A stretch of DNA of 30,065 nucleotides from a virus: the IMG/VR virus record IMGVR_UViG_3300030419_000158, positions 1 through 30,065 of that record; one strand, 5' to 3'. The notes under the pieces were generated by a model that was given only the letters and a program-made list of their open reading frames with translations, made no database searches and had not been told where the DNA came from. The position numbers were made by a program, and so were the translations under genes. Below, piece after piece: positions 6,781 through 14,705 of this stretch. Each line of letters opens with the position of its first letter. The first letter of the stretch is position 1.

Positions 6781-6802
6781 TAAAAGTAGAAGGTTTTTTT
6801 AA
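6578..6802 (+). CDS. Overprinted coiled-coil protein within the portal 3' end (74 aa)
   Basis: ATG 6578 lies in the +1 frame relative to the portal and 203 nt of the gene overlap it. GGGGA at 6567-6571 makes a plausible SD. Unlike the low-complexity portal tail on the same bases, this frame gives a sensible amphipathic helix: KEYLQEQIQLTQQELEVATS then EQELFRNQGKLHSLRRLLSL, ending in a basic tail. A small helical protein with a similar 'ELExATSExELxRxQGxLxxLRRLL' layout follows the portal in other podoviruses, as I recall. It ends with TAA directly abutting the next ATG and contains that gene's SD (AGAAGG, 6787-6792), which fits a real, coupled gene. Confidence 0.7.
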   Translation: MEINKLKTLISNKLTWQILKEYLQEQIQLTQQELEVATSEQELFRNQGKLHSLRRLLSLEQQLDKKDNKSRRFF

Positions 6803-8509
6803 ATGGCATTATATGATAGTCCACCACAAGTAGACCCAGCAACTGGTAGATTACCAAGTTACAAACAAGTGCTACAACAAGACCCAACAACTGGAATGTA
6901 TAAAATTAAATATGAATATACTCCAATAGCAAGTTCTAGCACACAAGGTCAAACTTTACAGACCATGTTAACAACGCCTATTACTACTTTACCAGGCAGT
7001 ACGAATATGGGCGTTGGCTCTCAAGATGGTGATGCTGAAGGTGGAGATACAGGAGATACTGGTGTAGGTGGTGCTACAAGTGCAGCTACAGGTGGTGGAG
7101 GTAGAGATCAAGGTGGAGTTTATGATTTTCAAAGAGCACAACGAGATGGTGGAGGCACGCCTTTTGCTTCAGATGATAGAAGTGAATTACAAAAACAATT
7201 AGATACTGCATATCCTACGGTATTAGAAAGAGGACTTGGTATTGCAGGAGGTATTTTTTTAAGCGGAGTAAATCCAGTTGTAGGTAAACTTGGCACTGCA
7301 TTTATGACAAATCAAAGAAAAAATGCAATAGAAGATATTAATCAAGCAATGGAAGATGGAACTTTTCTTTCAGGATATAAGACTAGTGAGATAGCAAAAG
7401 CATTAGAAGATAATAGTAATCTTCCAGATAACGTAGCAGATTATATGCGTAATGTAATATCTATGGCTAGTACACCAGTTAAAAGGTCAACAGTATTAGA
7501 AGATGCATCTACCACACCAGTTATTCAAGCTCAACCTGGTTTTGATCCTAGTCTTATGGATGTAAGTCCAGAATTAGCTACTACACCATTAAAACAAACA
7601 AATATTGGTGATACTATTGCTGCAGCAGATGAAGCTGCAGGTGTTCAAACAGGAGATGCTGCTGTTGCTGAAGCTGAAGCTCCAGGAAAAGATTATGGAT
7701 GGAACTCTACAGATGGATCTACAATGACCTCAAACTCCACAACTACTAACGCAGATGGTACTACTACTACTAATCCATCAGGTTTACAGACAGCTAATCA
7801 AATAGTTAATGAGGGTGCTGGTGGATCAAATAATTATAGTCAAAATCAAGTTAATAATGCCCAAGCTCAAGTTAATGGGGCTGTAAAAACAGGCGGAGCA
7901 GGTTATGGATTACCTGATGGAGTAAAAGCTGTTGGAACTGGATATAATTCTGAAACAGGAAATTATTCAGGAACAGTAAGTTATTCTGGAGGCACAGTTA
8001 CAAATGACCCATCAAAAAATAAAAAATTACAAGATATGAAAGAGAGACAAAACAGAGGTAAAGATAGTGATGGGCCATGTTTCTTAGCAGGAACTCTTAT
8101 TATCATGGCAGACGAAACTAAAAAACCAATTGAAGAAGTAGAGTTAATGGATAAGGTTGCAATTGGAGGATATGTTGGTGGTGTTGGTAAATTTTTAACA
8201 GATGAGTTATATGATTATAATGGAATTAAAGTATCAGGTAGTCATTTAGTTAATGAAGATAATAAATGGATGCATGTTAAAGATAGTAAAAATGGAAAAC
8301 CATTAGGTAACGATACTCATGTTGTATACGTTCTTGGAACTGAACATAGAAGATTATTAATTGAAAATATTTTATTTACAGATTACTTAGAAACAAAAGA
8401 ACAAGAAATGTTTATTGCAAAAGGAAGTGATTATTTTTTTAATAATCATGGAAGTATAGGCAATCAAATTGCAAAAGAAAATTTAAAAACACTTAATGCA
8501 GAAAATTAA
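6803..8509 (+). CDS. Virion-associated protein with a C-terminal Hint (hedgehog/intein) domain
   Basis: The 568-aa product has a Pro/Thr/Gly-rich N-terminus, a Gly/Asp-rich linker (about 70-110), a hydrophobic segment near 145-165 (GLGIAGGIFLSGVNPVVGK), a Ser/Thr/Asn/Gly-rich region (about 290-410), then a Hint-like domain from Cys426. The domain opens CFLAGTLIIMADETKKPIEE, continues with a 'DKVAIGGYVGG' strand and the GSHLV box (His481), and ends ENILFTDYLET. In Hint domains the first Cys performs an N-S acyl shift and the His assists. No C-terminal His-Asn plus Cys/Ser junction is visible, so self-cleavage or linkage to a nucleophile, not splicing, would be expected. It overlaps the GNAT-like gene by 14 nt. 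Confidence 0.85.
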   Translation: MALYDSPPQVDPATGRLPSYKQVLQQDPTTGMYKIKYEYTPIASSSTQGQTLQTMLTTPITTLPGSTNMGVGSQDGDAEGGDTGDTGVGGATSAATGGGGRDQGGVYDFQRAQRDGGGTPFASDDRSELQKQLDTAYPTVLERGLGIAGGIFLSGVNPVVGKLGTAFMTNQRKNAIEDINQAMEDGTFLSGYKTSEIAKALEDNSNLPDNVADYMRNVISMASTPVKRSTVLEDASTTPVIQAQPGFDPSLMDVSPELATTPLKQTNIGDTIAAADEAAGVQTGDAAVAEAEAPGKDYGWNSTDGSTMTSNSTTTNADGTTTTNPSGLQTANQIVNEGAGGSNNYSQNQVNNAQAQVNGAVKTGGAGYGLPDGVKAVGTGYNSETGNYSGTVSYSGGTVTNDPSKNKKLQDMKERQNRGKDSDGPCFLAGTLIIMADETKKPIEEVELMDKVAIGGYVGGVGKFLTDELYDYNGIKVSGSHLVNEDNKWMHVKDSKNGKPLGNDTHVVYVLGTEHRRLLIENILFTDYLETKEQEMFIAKGSDYFFNNHGSIGNQIAKENLKTLNAEN

Positions 8510-8990
8510 AACTAGATTATGGAATCTAGATAACGATTATTCTACTATAAAAAATTGGTGGAAAGAATATGATTGGACAAGTCCTCCAAAAGATTGTTTA
8601 CCTCCAGATGGCATTATAGTTGAATATGAAAATAAACCAGTTTGTTGCACAGGAATTTATTTTGCTATTGGATGTAAGTTTGCATATATGGAATGGGTTT
8701 TAGTAGATAAAAATCAAAATTCAGAAGTTAGATACAGTTGCTTAAAAGAATGCATAAATTCTGTATTTAAATTAGCAAAGTTAAAAAATTATAAACTTAT
8801 TGGGCACACAACATCTGAAAGTAAGTTGTATGATCGTTATCAAAAAGATCATGGCATGATAAAAGTAGATCCTAATTTAACAGGATTTTTAAAAATAATA
8901 ACTAATAATAATGAGTTTAAAACTATAGACGATATTGATTTTGTAGTTGGAGACGAATATTATAAACAAATAAATAATAGGAGAATATAA
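8496..8990 (+). CDS. GNAT-fold acetyltransferase-like protein (164 aa)
   Basis: The pattern is that of short GNAT-like proteins in phages: an N-terminal helix (YSTIKNWWKEYDW, 15-27), the PPDGIIVEYENKPVCCTGIY strand pair (37-55), the YMEWVLVDK strand (64-72), a long helix (RYSCLKECINSVFKLAKLKN, 79-98), the KLIGHTTSESKLYDRYQKDH segment (100-119) and a final strand. In GNAT enzymes this core binds acetyl-CoA, but the usual R/QxxGxG/A loop is not clear here, so catalysis is uncertain. Its start lies inside the Hint gene (14-nt overlap), so the pair is probably made together. The substrate is unknown. Confidence 0.6.
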   Translation: MQKIKTRLWNLDNDYSTIKNWWKEYDWTSPPKDCLPPDGIIVEYENKPVCCTGIYFAIGCKFAYMEWVLVDKNQNSEVRYSCLKECINSVFKLAKLKNYKLIGHTTSESKLYDRYQKDHGMIKVDPNLTGFLKIITNNNEFKTIDDIDFVVGDEYYKQINNRRI

Positions 8991-9452
8991 ATGGCAAACG
9001 GTGGTATGCAAGGCATGGGAATGATGGTTTCACCAAATACTCAAACAACTAAAATGCCTATGCAAGAAAAAATTAACACTGCAATTGTTGACGGTAGTCA
9101 ATTTAGAGAAGCAGTAGCTAATTTATCTGCAGAGTCTAGTGATGTTCTTGAACAGCATTTAACACCAAGAGTAAAAGAAGCTATGGCAGAGTTATTTGGA
9201 CCTGAAGTTATTGAAGTTTTAAAAGATTTTGGTCCAACAGAACCTACAGTAAATATTCCAGTTTCAGTTGTTTCTCAAGCATATCCTGCAAAAACTATAG
9301 AAGAGTCTATAGAAATGATGGGACAAGATTTTGCATCAAAAGGACAACAAAATATTCCTACTTCACCACAAGGTGGAATGGGCGGAGGGCCAATGATGGA
9401 CTCTCCACAAACTAACGTGCCACCTGGACCTATGCCAACAGGCATGGTCTAG
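8991..9452 (+). CDS. Met/Gly-rich head-region protein (153 aa)
   Basis: ATG 8991 is preceded by AGGAGAATATAA, directly after the previous stop. The termini are Met/Gly/Pro-rich (MANGGMQGMGMM; GGMGGGPMMDSP), bracketing a helical core, FREAVANLSAESSDVLEQHL then PRVKEAMAELFGPEVIEVLK. Its position just before the scaffold gene suggests a minor capsid or assembly factor, but I recognise no named family. Confidence 0.65.
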   Translation: MANGGMQGMGMMVSPNTQTTKMPMQEKINTAIVDGSQFREAVANLSAESSDVLEQHLTPRVKEAMAELFGPEVIEVLKDFGPTEPTVNIPVSVVSQAYPAKTIEESIEMMGQDFASKGQQNIPTSPQGGMGGGPMMDSPQTNVPPGPMPTGMV

Positions 9453-9504
9453 CACACGAGGGCTACCCTTCCCATAAGGCACCCAACTCAACTAGGAGGA
9501 CAAT

Positions 9505-10398
9505 ATGGTTGACGAAACACAAGAAGCTTTAGAAGAAACTACAGAAGAACAAGTAGAAGAAACTCAAGCTGAACAGGAACAAGTAGAAGAAATACTTGAT
9601 CCAACACCTTATCAAAATAAGTATAGAAGAGATCTCGATGATAAGGATACTGATACAGCTACCGAACAACAGGACACCCAAGAAGAAAAAGAGGCTACTC
9701 CTGAAGAACGCCCTGTAACAGCCGAGGAAAAGGCTTTTAAGAAACGTTATGACGATCTTAAACGCCATTACGATAAGACTTTGAGCAATCATAAAAATGA
9801 AGTTACAAAACTAAAAACTCAAATTGAACAAAGCACAAACAAACTGCTACCACCTAAAGATCCAAATGAACTTGAGGCGTGGCGATCAAAGTATCCTGAA
9901 GTATACGATGTTATACAATCAGTTGCTTTAAATCAAGCAGATGAACGTGCTAAAAAACTTGAAGAAAAGTTTCAGTTTTTGCAAGGTCAGCAATCTCAAA
10001 TTGCTAAAGAAAAAGCAGAAGTTGAACTTTTAAAACGACATCCTGATTTTGCAGAGATTCGTGCTACTGATGCATTTCATGAGTGGGCACAAAAACAAGA
10101 TGCAACTATTCAGGGGTGGTTATATGATAACCCAGATAATGCTGAGTTAGCTGCCAGAGCGATAGATCTTTATAAAATGGATTCTGGCATTACAACTAAG
10201 AGTAATGCTAAAGCAGAAACTAAAAAGAAAGACGCAGCAAAAGCAGTAACTACAACTAAAAAGGGAAATCAAATTAGTGTAACTGAAAAGAAAATTTGGA
10301 CTGTTGATGAAATATCTAAGTTAAAACCTCATGAATTTGATAAACATGAAAAAGAAATTATGCAAGCTCGAAGAGAAGGTCGTATAAAGCGAAACTAA
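9505..10398 (+). CDS. Capsid assembly scaffolding protein
   Basis: Scaffolds guide coat-protein assembly and are then lost or degraded. The 297-aa product has a strongly acidic Glu/Gln-rich N-terminus (EEQVEETQAEQEQVEEILDP), a long predicted coiled coil (about 75-190; KRYDDLKRHYDKTLSNHKNE, KKLEEKFQFLQGQQSQIAKE) and a basic C-terminal tail (EIMQARREGRIKRN) suited to binding the coat protein. It lies immediately upstream of the major capsid gene, the standard place. The SD TAGGAGGACAAT precedes ATG 9505. Prohead-protease fusion motifs were not seen. Confidence 0.85.
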   Translation: MVDETQEALEETTEEQVEETQAEQEQVEEILDPTPYQNKYRRDLDDKDTDTATEQQDTQEEKEATPEERPVTAEEKAFKKRYDDLKRHYDKTLSNHKNEVTKLKTQIEQSTNKLLPPKDPNELEAWRSKYPEVYDVIQSVALNQADERAKKLEEKFQFLQGQQSQIAKEKAEVELLKRHPDFAEIRATDAFHEWAQKQDATIQGWLYDNPDNAELAARAIDLYKMDSGITTKSNAKAETKKKDAAKAVTTTKKGNQISVTEKKIWTVDEISKLKPHEFDKHEKEIMQARREGRIKRN

Positions 10399-10431
10399 AA
10401 ACTTAACTTAACGCTATAAAGGAGAATAATT

Positions 10432-11349
10432 ATGGCAGTATCAAGAGCTGCAGGTTATGCTAACCTGCCTAATGATAACTTCATACCTGAAATTTATAGC
10501 CAGAAGGTTCAAAAGTTTTTCAGAACTGCTTCGGTTGTTGAAGATATTACAAACACCGACTACGCTGGAGAAATTGAAAATTTTGGTGACACGGTAAGAA
10601 TTATCAAAGAACCCGTAGTTACTGTAGCTAGTTATACTCGTGGCTCAACTATCAATACACAAGAGCTTGCAGACGATCAAATTACTTTGGTTGTTGACCA
10701 AGCAAATGCTTTTGCATTTAAAGTGGATGATATTGAAGAAAGACATTCTCATATTAATTTTGAGTCTGTTGCATCATCATCTGGTGCATACGCTCTAAAA
10801 AATGAATATGATAAGAATATCATTGCTGCGATGTTTGCTGGTGCAGGCACTACAGTTGGATCAGACGGATCTGGACAAGACGTAGGTACTTACAGAGAAG
10901 GCCTATCTCTATCTGGAACACCTGAAGTTGATCCAATTAACGTAATCGCAAACCACGCTAAAAGACTGGACTCTGCTGATGTTCCAATGGAAGGAAGATG
11001 GTTTCTAGCAAGCCCTGACTTCTATGAAGAACTAGGTAAAGCCAACAGTAAATTAATGGCTGATACTACTGGAGCCGCTGGACCACTAAGAAATGGTCAA
11101 GTGTATAATGGAAAAATCCATAACTTCACTATGTATCAAACTAATAACTTTGCTGCATCAAGCACATCTAACTACTTCAAAGTGCTTTCTGGACACATGT
11201 CTTCTACTGCAACTGCTAACCATATTGCAAAAATGGAAGTTGTAAGAGACACAGAATCATTTGCTGACGTTGTTAGAGGCTTACATGTCTTTGGCAGAAA
11301 AGTTCTAAGATCAGACGCTCTGATTGCAGAACACATTTTAATTGACTAA
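10432..11349 (+). CDS. Major capsid protein (HK97-fold type)
   Basis: This is the shell subunit. The 305-aa sequence has the layout I know from major capsid proteins of marine podoviruses: FIPEIYSQKVQKFFRTASVV near the N-terminus, the strand-rich NFGDTVRIIKEPVVTVASYT, a DQITLVVDQANAFAFKVDDI spine segment, then WFLASPDFYEEL and VVRGLHVFGRKVLRSDALIA near the end. It follows the scaffold, has a strong SD (AAGGAGAATAATT, 10419-10431) and is followed by a gene with an identical SD. By eye it uses more C-ending codons (AAC, GAC, ATC) than the fibre genes, which fits high expression. Confidence 0.9.
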   Translation: MAVSRAAGYANLPNDNFIPEIYSQKVQKFFRTASVVEDITNTDYAGEIENFGDTVRIIKEPVVTVASYTRGSTINTQELADDQITLVVDQANAFAFKVDDIEERHSHINFESVASSSGAYALKNEYDKNIIAAMFAGAGTTVGSDGSGQDVGTYREGLSLSGTPEVDPINVIANHAKRLDSADVPMEGRWFLASPDFYEELGKANSKLMADTTGAAGPLRNGQVYNGKIHNFTMYQTNNFAASSTSNYFKVLSGHMSSTATANHIAKMEVVRDTESFADVVRGLHVFGRKVLRSDALIAEHILID

Positions 11350-11360
11350 GGAGAATAATT

Positions 11361-11864
11361 ATGGCTACATATAATGTGACAGGACCTGGCGGAACAGCTG
11401 GGCACCCATCAAAAATGAGTGCTGGAATTAGGACTCCTTATTTGGTGGAAAACACAATTGATATCTCTGCAATTAATGGAGATTCAGGTACAGCACAAAA
11501 CGATGTTATTAGATGCATCGATGTTCCTGCAGAAACAGTAATTCTGCATGCAGGAGTCGAAGTACTAACAGCATGCTCAAGTTCTGTAGTTATCGACATT
11601 GGTGTTACTGGAAGTTCAGCTGGATTTAGTGATCCAGATGCTTTCGTTGATGCTTACGATGCTACTGGTGCATCTTATGCACCAAGAGACGTTGCTGATG
11701 CAGCACCTGTATTAACCTGTAAAGTGGCAGATACAATTGATGCTTTAATGGCTGGAGCAGATTCAACTGCGGGTAAAATCCGTGTTTTTGCTATTCTATG
11801 TGATGTTTCAGGTGTCGATGAAACTGATAGAAATACAGCTACGCAACATGACACAGCAGTATAA
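11361..11864 (+). CDS. Probable capsid decoration (head-stabilising) protein
   Basis: The 167-aa product is Ala/Asp/Thr/Val-rich, with strand-forming stretches such as VIRCIDVPAETVILHAGVEV and VVIDIGVTGSSAGFSDPDAF, and carries no enzymatic motif. It looks like a small beta-rich surface protein. It directly follows the capsid gene, uses the same 18-nt SD and start sequence, and is followed by a terminator, so it is probably made in similarly high amount. A decoration or head-fibre role is inferred from position. Confidence 0.65.
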   Translation: MATYNVTGPGGTAGHPSKMSAGIRTPYLVENTIDISAINGDSGTAQNDVIRCIDVPAETVILHAGVEVLTACSSSVVIDIGVTGSSAGFSDPDAFVDAYDATGASYAPRDVADAAPVLTCKVADTIDALMAGADSTAGKIRVFAILCDVSGVDETDRNTATQHDTAV

Positions 11865-11878
11865 TACTGCATAACTTT

Positions 11879-11902
11879 AGGGGGGCTATATGCCCCCCTT
11901 TA
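11879..11902 (+). terminator. Intrinsic terminator after the capsid gene pair
   Basis: GGGGGGC (11880-11886), a five-base loop TATAT (11887-11891) and GCCCCCC (11892-11898) form a perfect 7-bp GC stem, extended by A11879-T11899. A short T run (TTTACT) follows. In a strongly AT-rich genome such a stem stands out. It lies between the decoration gene and the next ATG, and would lower transcription of tail genes relative to capsid genes. The short U tract suggests partial read-through. Confidence 0.8.
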
Positions 11903-11916
11903 CTATAAGGATAAAT

Positions 11917-12081
11917 ATGGCAACTTACGATTTAAGAGAAAAAACAAATGCATCAACAGGACAAACAAAAGTAAGCTTTGGTGGACAAGCAGCAAGTTTA
12001 GAGTCCTTTAGAGAATTAGAAAAAAAAGTATTAGAACAAGATAAAAAATTAGATAAGATATTAAAACTATTAAGAGACTAG
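11917..12081 (+). CDS. Small coiled-coil protein (54 aa)
   Basis: I place the start at ATG 11917 because it has AAGGA at 11907-11911. The in-frame ATG at 11890 would put the start inside the terminator stem and encode an unlikely MPPFTIRIN leader. The product begins MATYDLREKTNASTGQTKVS, has a short strand (FGGQAASL), then a charged heptad helix (FRELEKKVLEQDKKLDKILK) ending LLRD. It resembles the small proteins that sit between capsid and adaptor genes in other podoviruses, but I assign no role. Confidence 0.75.
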   Translation: MATYDLREKTNASTGQTKVSFGGQAASLESFRELEKKVLEQDKKLDKILKLLRD

Positions 12082-12082
12082 T

Positions 12083-13174
12083 ATGAATTATTTACAACTC
12101 ACAAATGCAGTATTGGCAGAACTTAATGAAGTGCAACTCACTTCATCTACATTTACTAATAGTAGTGGTATTCAGACAACAGTAAAAGATATTATTAATA
12201 AAGCATTAAGAGATGTATATTCATCAGAATTAGAGTGGCCTTGGTTACATAGTGATAAAACACAAGTTACATACGCTGGACAAAAAGAGTACTCATTACC
12301 AACTGATTTTAGGTCAGTTGATTTTGAGTCTTTTTATTTAGTGCCTACAGAATTAGTAACAAACTCTACTTTTGATAGTAACATAACAAACTGGTCAACA
12401 GTATCAGGATCACCAGCATATAACTCTGGTGGTAATGGAAGGTTAAGATTAAATGCAGCAGCAGCATCTGCAAGTTTATCAACAGTAAAGAATAGAGAGT
12501 ATAGAGTACAAGTAAGAGTTATGGATACATCATCCAGTGGCTCTAGTTTAAAAGTACAAGTAGGAACATCAGCTGCAGGAACACAAAATTTAAACACAAC
12601 AATAACTGTATCTGATTTTGGTGATGGTAAGATATTAGATACAACTTTTACAGCAACAGCTTCTACATCACATATTACATTAGATAATGATGACTCTAAT
12701 AATTTAGATGTAGATTTTGTAAAAGTATCAGAAAATTTACCACCTAAAAAATTAATATACATAACGTACGATGATTATAGAAGAAGATTTTTAGCAACAG
12801 CACAAACTAATAATAGTGATCATTATGGTACACCCGATTATGTATTTAAAACACAAGATGATAAGTTTGGATTGTATAGAGTTCCTGATTCGGATGGTTA
12901 TACTATAAATTATGAATATTGGAAAACACACTCTGATTTATCTGCATCAACAGATACACCAGACATACCTGCAAGATTTCATGATGTGGTTGTAGCAAGA
13001 GCAAAGTATTATATTTATAATCTTAGATCTGACCCACAGTTTACACAGTTTGCAGATAGAGATTATAGAGAAGGTGTTAAAAGAATGAGAATTGAATTAA
13101 TTAATGCACCAAGTGAAATGTTAGATACTAGGGTAAACTTAGGATATAATAGACGAGGTGCATTGAGTGGCTGA
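12083..13174 (+). CDS. Tail adaptor (head-tail connector, gp4/gp11-like) with an inserted jelly-roll-like domain
   Basis: Residues 1-88 (NYLQLTNAVLAELNEVQL, DIINKALRDVYSSELEWPWL, YSLPTDFRSVDFESFYLVP) and 218-363 (PPKKLIYITYDDYRRRF, DIPARFHDVVVARAKYYIYN, RMRIELINAPSEMLDTRVNL) together match the adaptor ring that connects portal and nozzle in podoviruses. Between them about 130 residues (89-217) form a separate beta-rich module. It starts ELVTNSTFDSNITNWSTVSG and ends ITLDNDDSNNLDVDFVKVSE, the profile of a CBM4/9-like jelly roll. The start overlaps nothing; the end overlaps the nozzle gene by 8 nt. Confidence 0.85.
   Translation: MNYLQLTNAVLAELNEVQLTSSTFTNSSGIQTTVKDIINKALRDVYSSELEWPWLHSDKTQVTYAGQKEYSLPTDFRSVDFESFYLVPTELVTNSTFDSNITNWSTVSGSPAYNSGGNGRLRLNAAAASASLSTVKNREYRVQVRVMDTSSSGSSLKVQVGTSAAGTQNLNTTITVSDFGDGKILDTTFTATASTSHITLDNDDSNNLDVDFVKVSENLPPKKLIYITYDDYRRRFLATAQTNNSDHYGTPDYVFKTQDDKFGLYRVPDSDGYTINYEYWKTHSDLSASTDTPDIPARFHDVVVARAKYYIYNLRSDPQFTQFADRDYREGVKRMRIELINAPSEMLDTRVNLGYNRRGALSG
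12347..12733 (+). other. Carbohydrate-binding-like (jelly-roll) insertion inside the tail adaptor
   Basis: The insertion begins with the 'LVTNSTFDSNITNWST' pattern that typifies CBM4/9-like domains (N-F-x-G/S-x(3-5)-W). It continues with alternating strand patterns (REYRVQVRVMDTSSSGSSLK, VQVGTSAAGTQNLNTTIT) and ends with a 'LDVDFVKV' strand. Removing it joins SFYLVP to PPKKLIYITYDDY, which matches the compact adaptor architecture. Sugar binding is inferred, not shown. Confidence 0.65.
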
Positions 13175-14705
13175 TACTTCACAGATATCACCTTTTGTAT
13201 TTGGTTGTGGTGGAGGACTTGTTTTAAACAAAGATTCTTTTTCTTATCAACCAGGTGAAACAAAAGTATTACAAAATTTTGAACCAGATGTTAAAGGTGG
13301 ATACAAAAAAATACTAGGTACAACTAAATGGAACTCTAATATAGTTCCACAAGTATCCTCATCTAGCGAACGAGTTGTAATGTCAGCTATATTTGGTAGT
13401 GTAGTACTAGCAGCTAGAGGTGGCAGTATACATAGAGGATCAACTGGATCAGGAAGTTGGACATCTACTATAACAGGTTTAGGTACACCAACAGCTAATT
13501 ATACATTTAGAAAATTTAATTTTGACGGCACTGATAGAATTATAATATGTACAGGCACATCTAGTCCACAATTGTTAACATCTGCATTCTCTGCATCTGT
13601 TGTAAATGCTAGTGGGACTGCTAATTTTAAATTTGTAGAAATATTTAAAAATCATATATTTTTTGCAGGTGATTCTAGTAATGCACAGCAACTTAGTTTT
13701 ATGGGTCCGTTTCAAACTAATGATTTTACATCAGGTAATGGTGGTGGCGTTATTAAAGTAGATACAGAAATAAAAGGCATAAAAGTATTTAGGGATGCAC
13801 TATTTATATTTGGACAAGATAAGATATTTAAGTTAGTAGGAAATACAGAATCTGATTTTGCAATAGCACCTGTTACAAGAAAAATAGGATGTGTTGATGG
13901 TGGATCTATACAGGAACTTGGTGGTGATATTATATACCTAGCACCAGATGGTTTAAGAACTATTGCAGGTACAGAAAGAATCGGTGACGTAGAACTTGGT
14001 ACTATATCTAAACAAATACAGCAACGTATTGATGATATAACTTTAGATAATATTACATCAGTAGTTATTAGAAATAAATCACAGTACAGATTATTTTATC
14101 CAGTTACAACTGGTGCAGAATCAGGAGCAAAAGGAATTATTGGAGTAATTAAAACTAATCCAAATACAGGACAGCTTGGATATGAGTATGCAGATATTAG
14201 TGGATTAAAAGTATCATCTACTGATTCTGATTTTATAAGTAATACGGAAACTATTGTTAGTGGTGGCTATGATGGTTTTGTATATCAACAAGAATCTGGC
14301 AATGAGTTTACTAGAGCAGCTGCAACTTTTGCTATACCAGGTAGATACAGATCTCCTGACTTAACTATGGGAGATCCAGGTATAAGAAAAAATATGCAAA
14401 GAGTTATCGTTAACTATACTAACGAAGGTCAAGTAGATGCTAACTTACAAGTTAGATATGACTTTGATGCAAGCACTACACCACAGCCTGCAGCAGTTCC
14501 AATAACAACAGGTAACGTACCTGCACTATATGGAACTGGAGTTTATAATACATCTGTTTATGGACAGTCAGGTATACCACTAGTAAGGCAACATGTTGTG
14601 GGATCAGGGTTTACAGTTGCCTTAAAAGTTACAGATGATAGCACAAACCCACCAATAAGTTTAAAAGGTTTTGAATTAGAATTTGTCCCAGGAGGAAGAA
14701 GATAA
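13167..14705 (+). CDS. Tail nozzle / tubular protein (gp10/gpB-like)
   Basis: The nozzle forms the distal tube of the short tail. The 512-aa product begins with the typical SQISPFVFGCGGGLVLNKDS and LQNFEPDVKGGYKKILGT, 'NFEPDxxGGYxxxxG' being a hallmark of this family in podoviruses. It continues with repeated beta-strand patterns suggesting the propeller (VVMSAIFGSVVLAARGGS, IFGQDKIFKLVGNTESDFAI, GGDIIYLAPDGLRTIAGTER) and ends with a beta-rich platform (PISLKGFELEFVPGGRR). The start is GTG 13167, with GAGGTG just upstream and an 8-nt overlap with the adaptor gene, the same arrangement as the terL start. Confidence 0.88.
   Translation: MADTSQISPFVFGCGGGLVLNKDSFSYQPGETKVLQNFEPDVKGGYKKILGTTKWNSNIVPQVSSSSERVVMSAIFGSVVLAARGGSIHRGSTGSGSWTSTITGLGTPTANYTFRKFNFDGTDRIIICTGTSSPQLLTSAFSASVVNASGTANFKFVEIFKNHIFFAGDSSNAQQLSFMGPFQTNDFTSGNGGGVIKVDTEIKGIKVFRDALFIFGQDKIFKLVGNTESDFAIAPVTRKIGCVDGGSIQELGGDIIYLAPDGLRTIAGTERIGDVELGTISKQIQQRIDDITLDNITSVVIRNKSQYRLFYPVTTGAESGAKGIIGVIKTNPNTGQLGYEYADISGLKVSSTDSDFISNTETIVSGGYDGFVYQQESGNEFTRAAATFAIPGRYRSPDLTMGDPGIRKNMQRVIVNYTNEGQVDANLQVRYDFDASTTPQPAAVPITTGNVPALYGTGVYNTSVYGQSGIPLVRQHVVGSGFTVALKVTDDSTNPPISLKGFELEFVPGGRR

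Noticed and set aside
11890-11916. Earlier ATG for the 54-aa coiled-coil protein
   Set aside because: It lies inside the terminator loop and stem and would code MPPFTIRIN; ATG 11917 has its own SD and is the better start.
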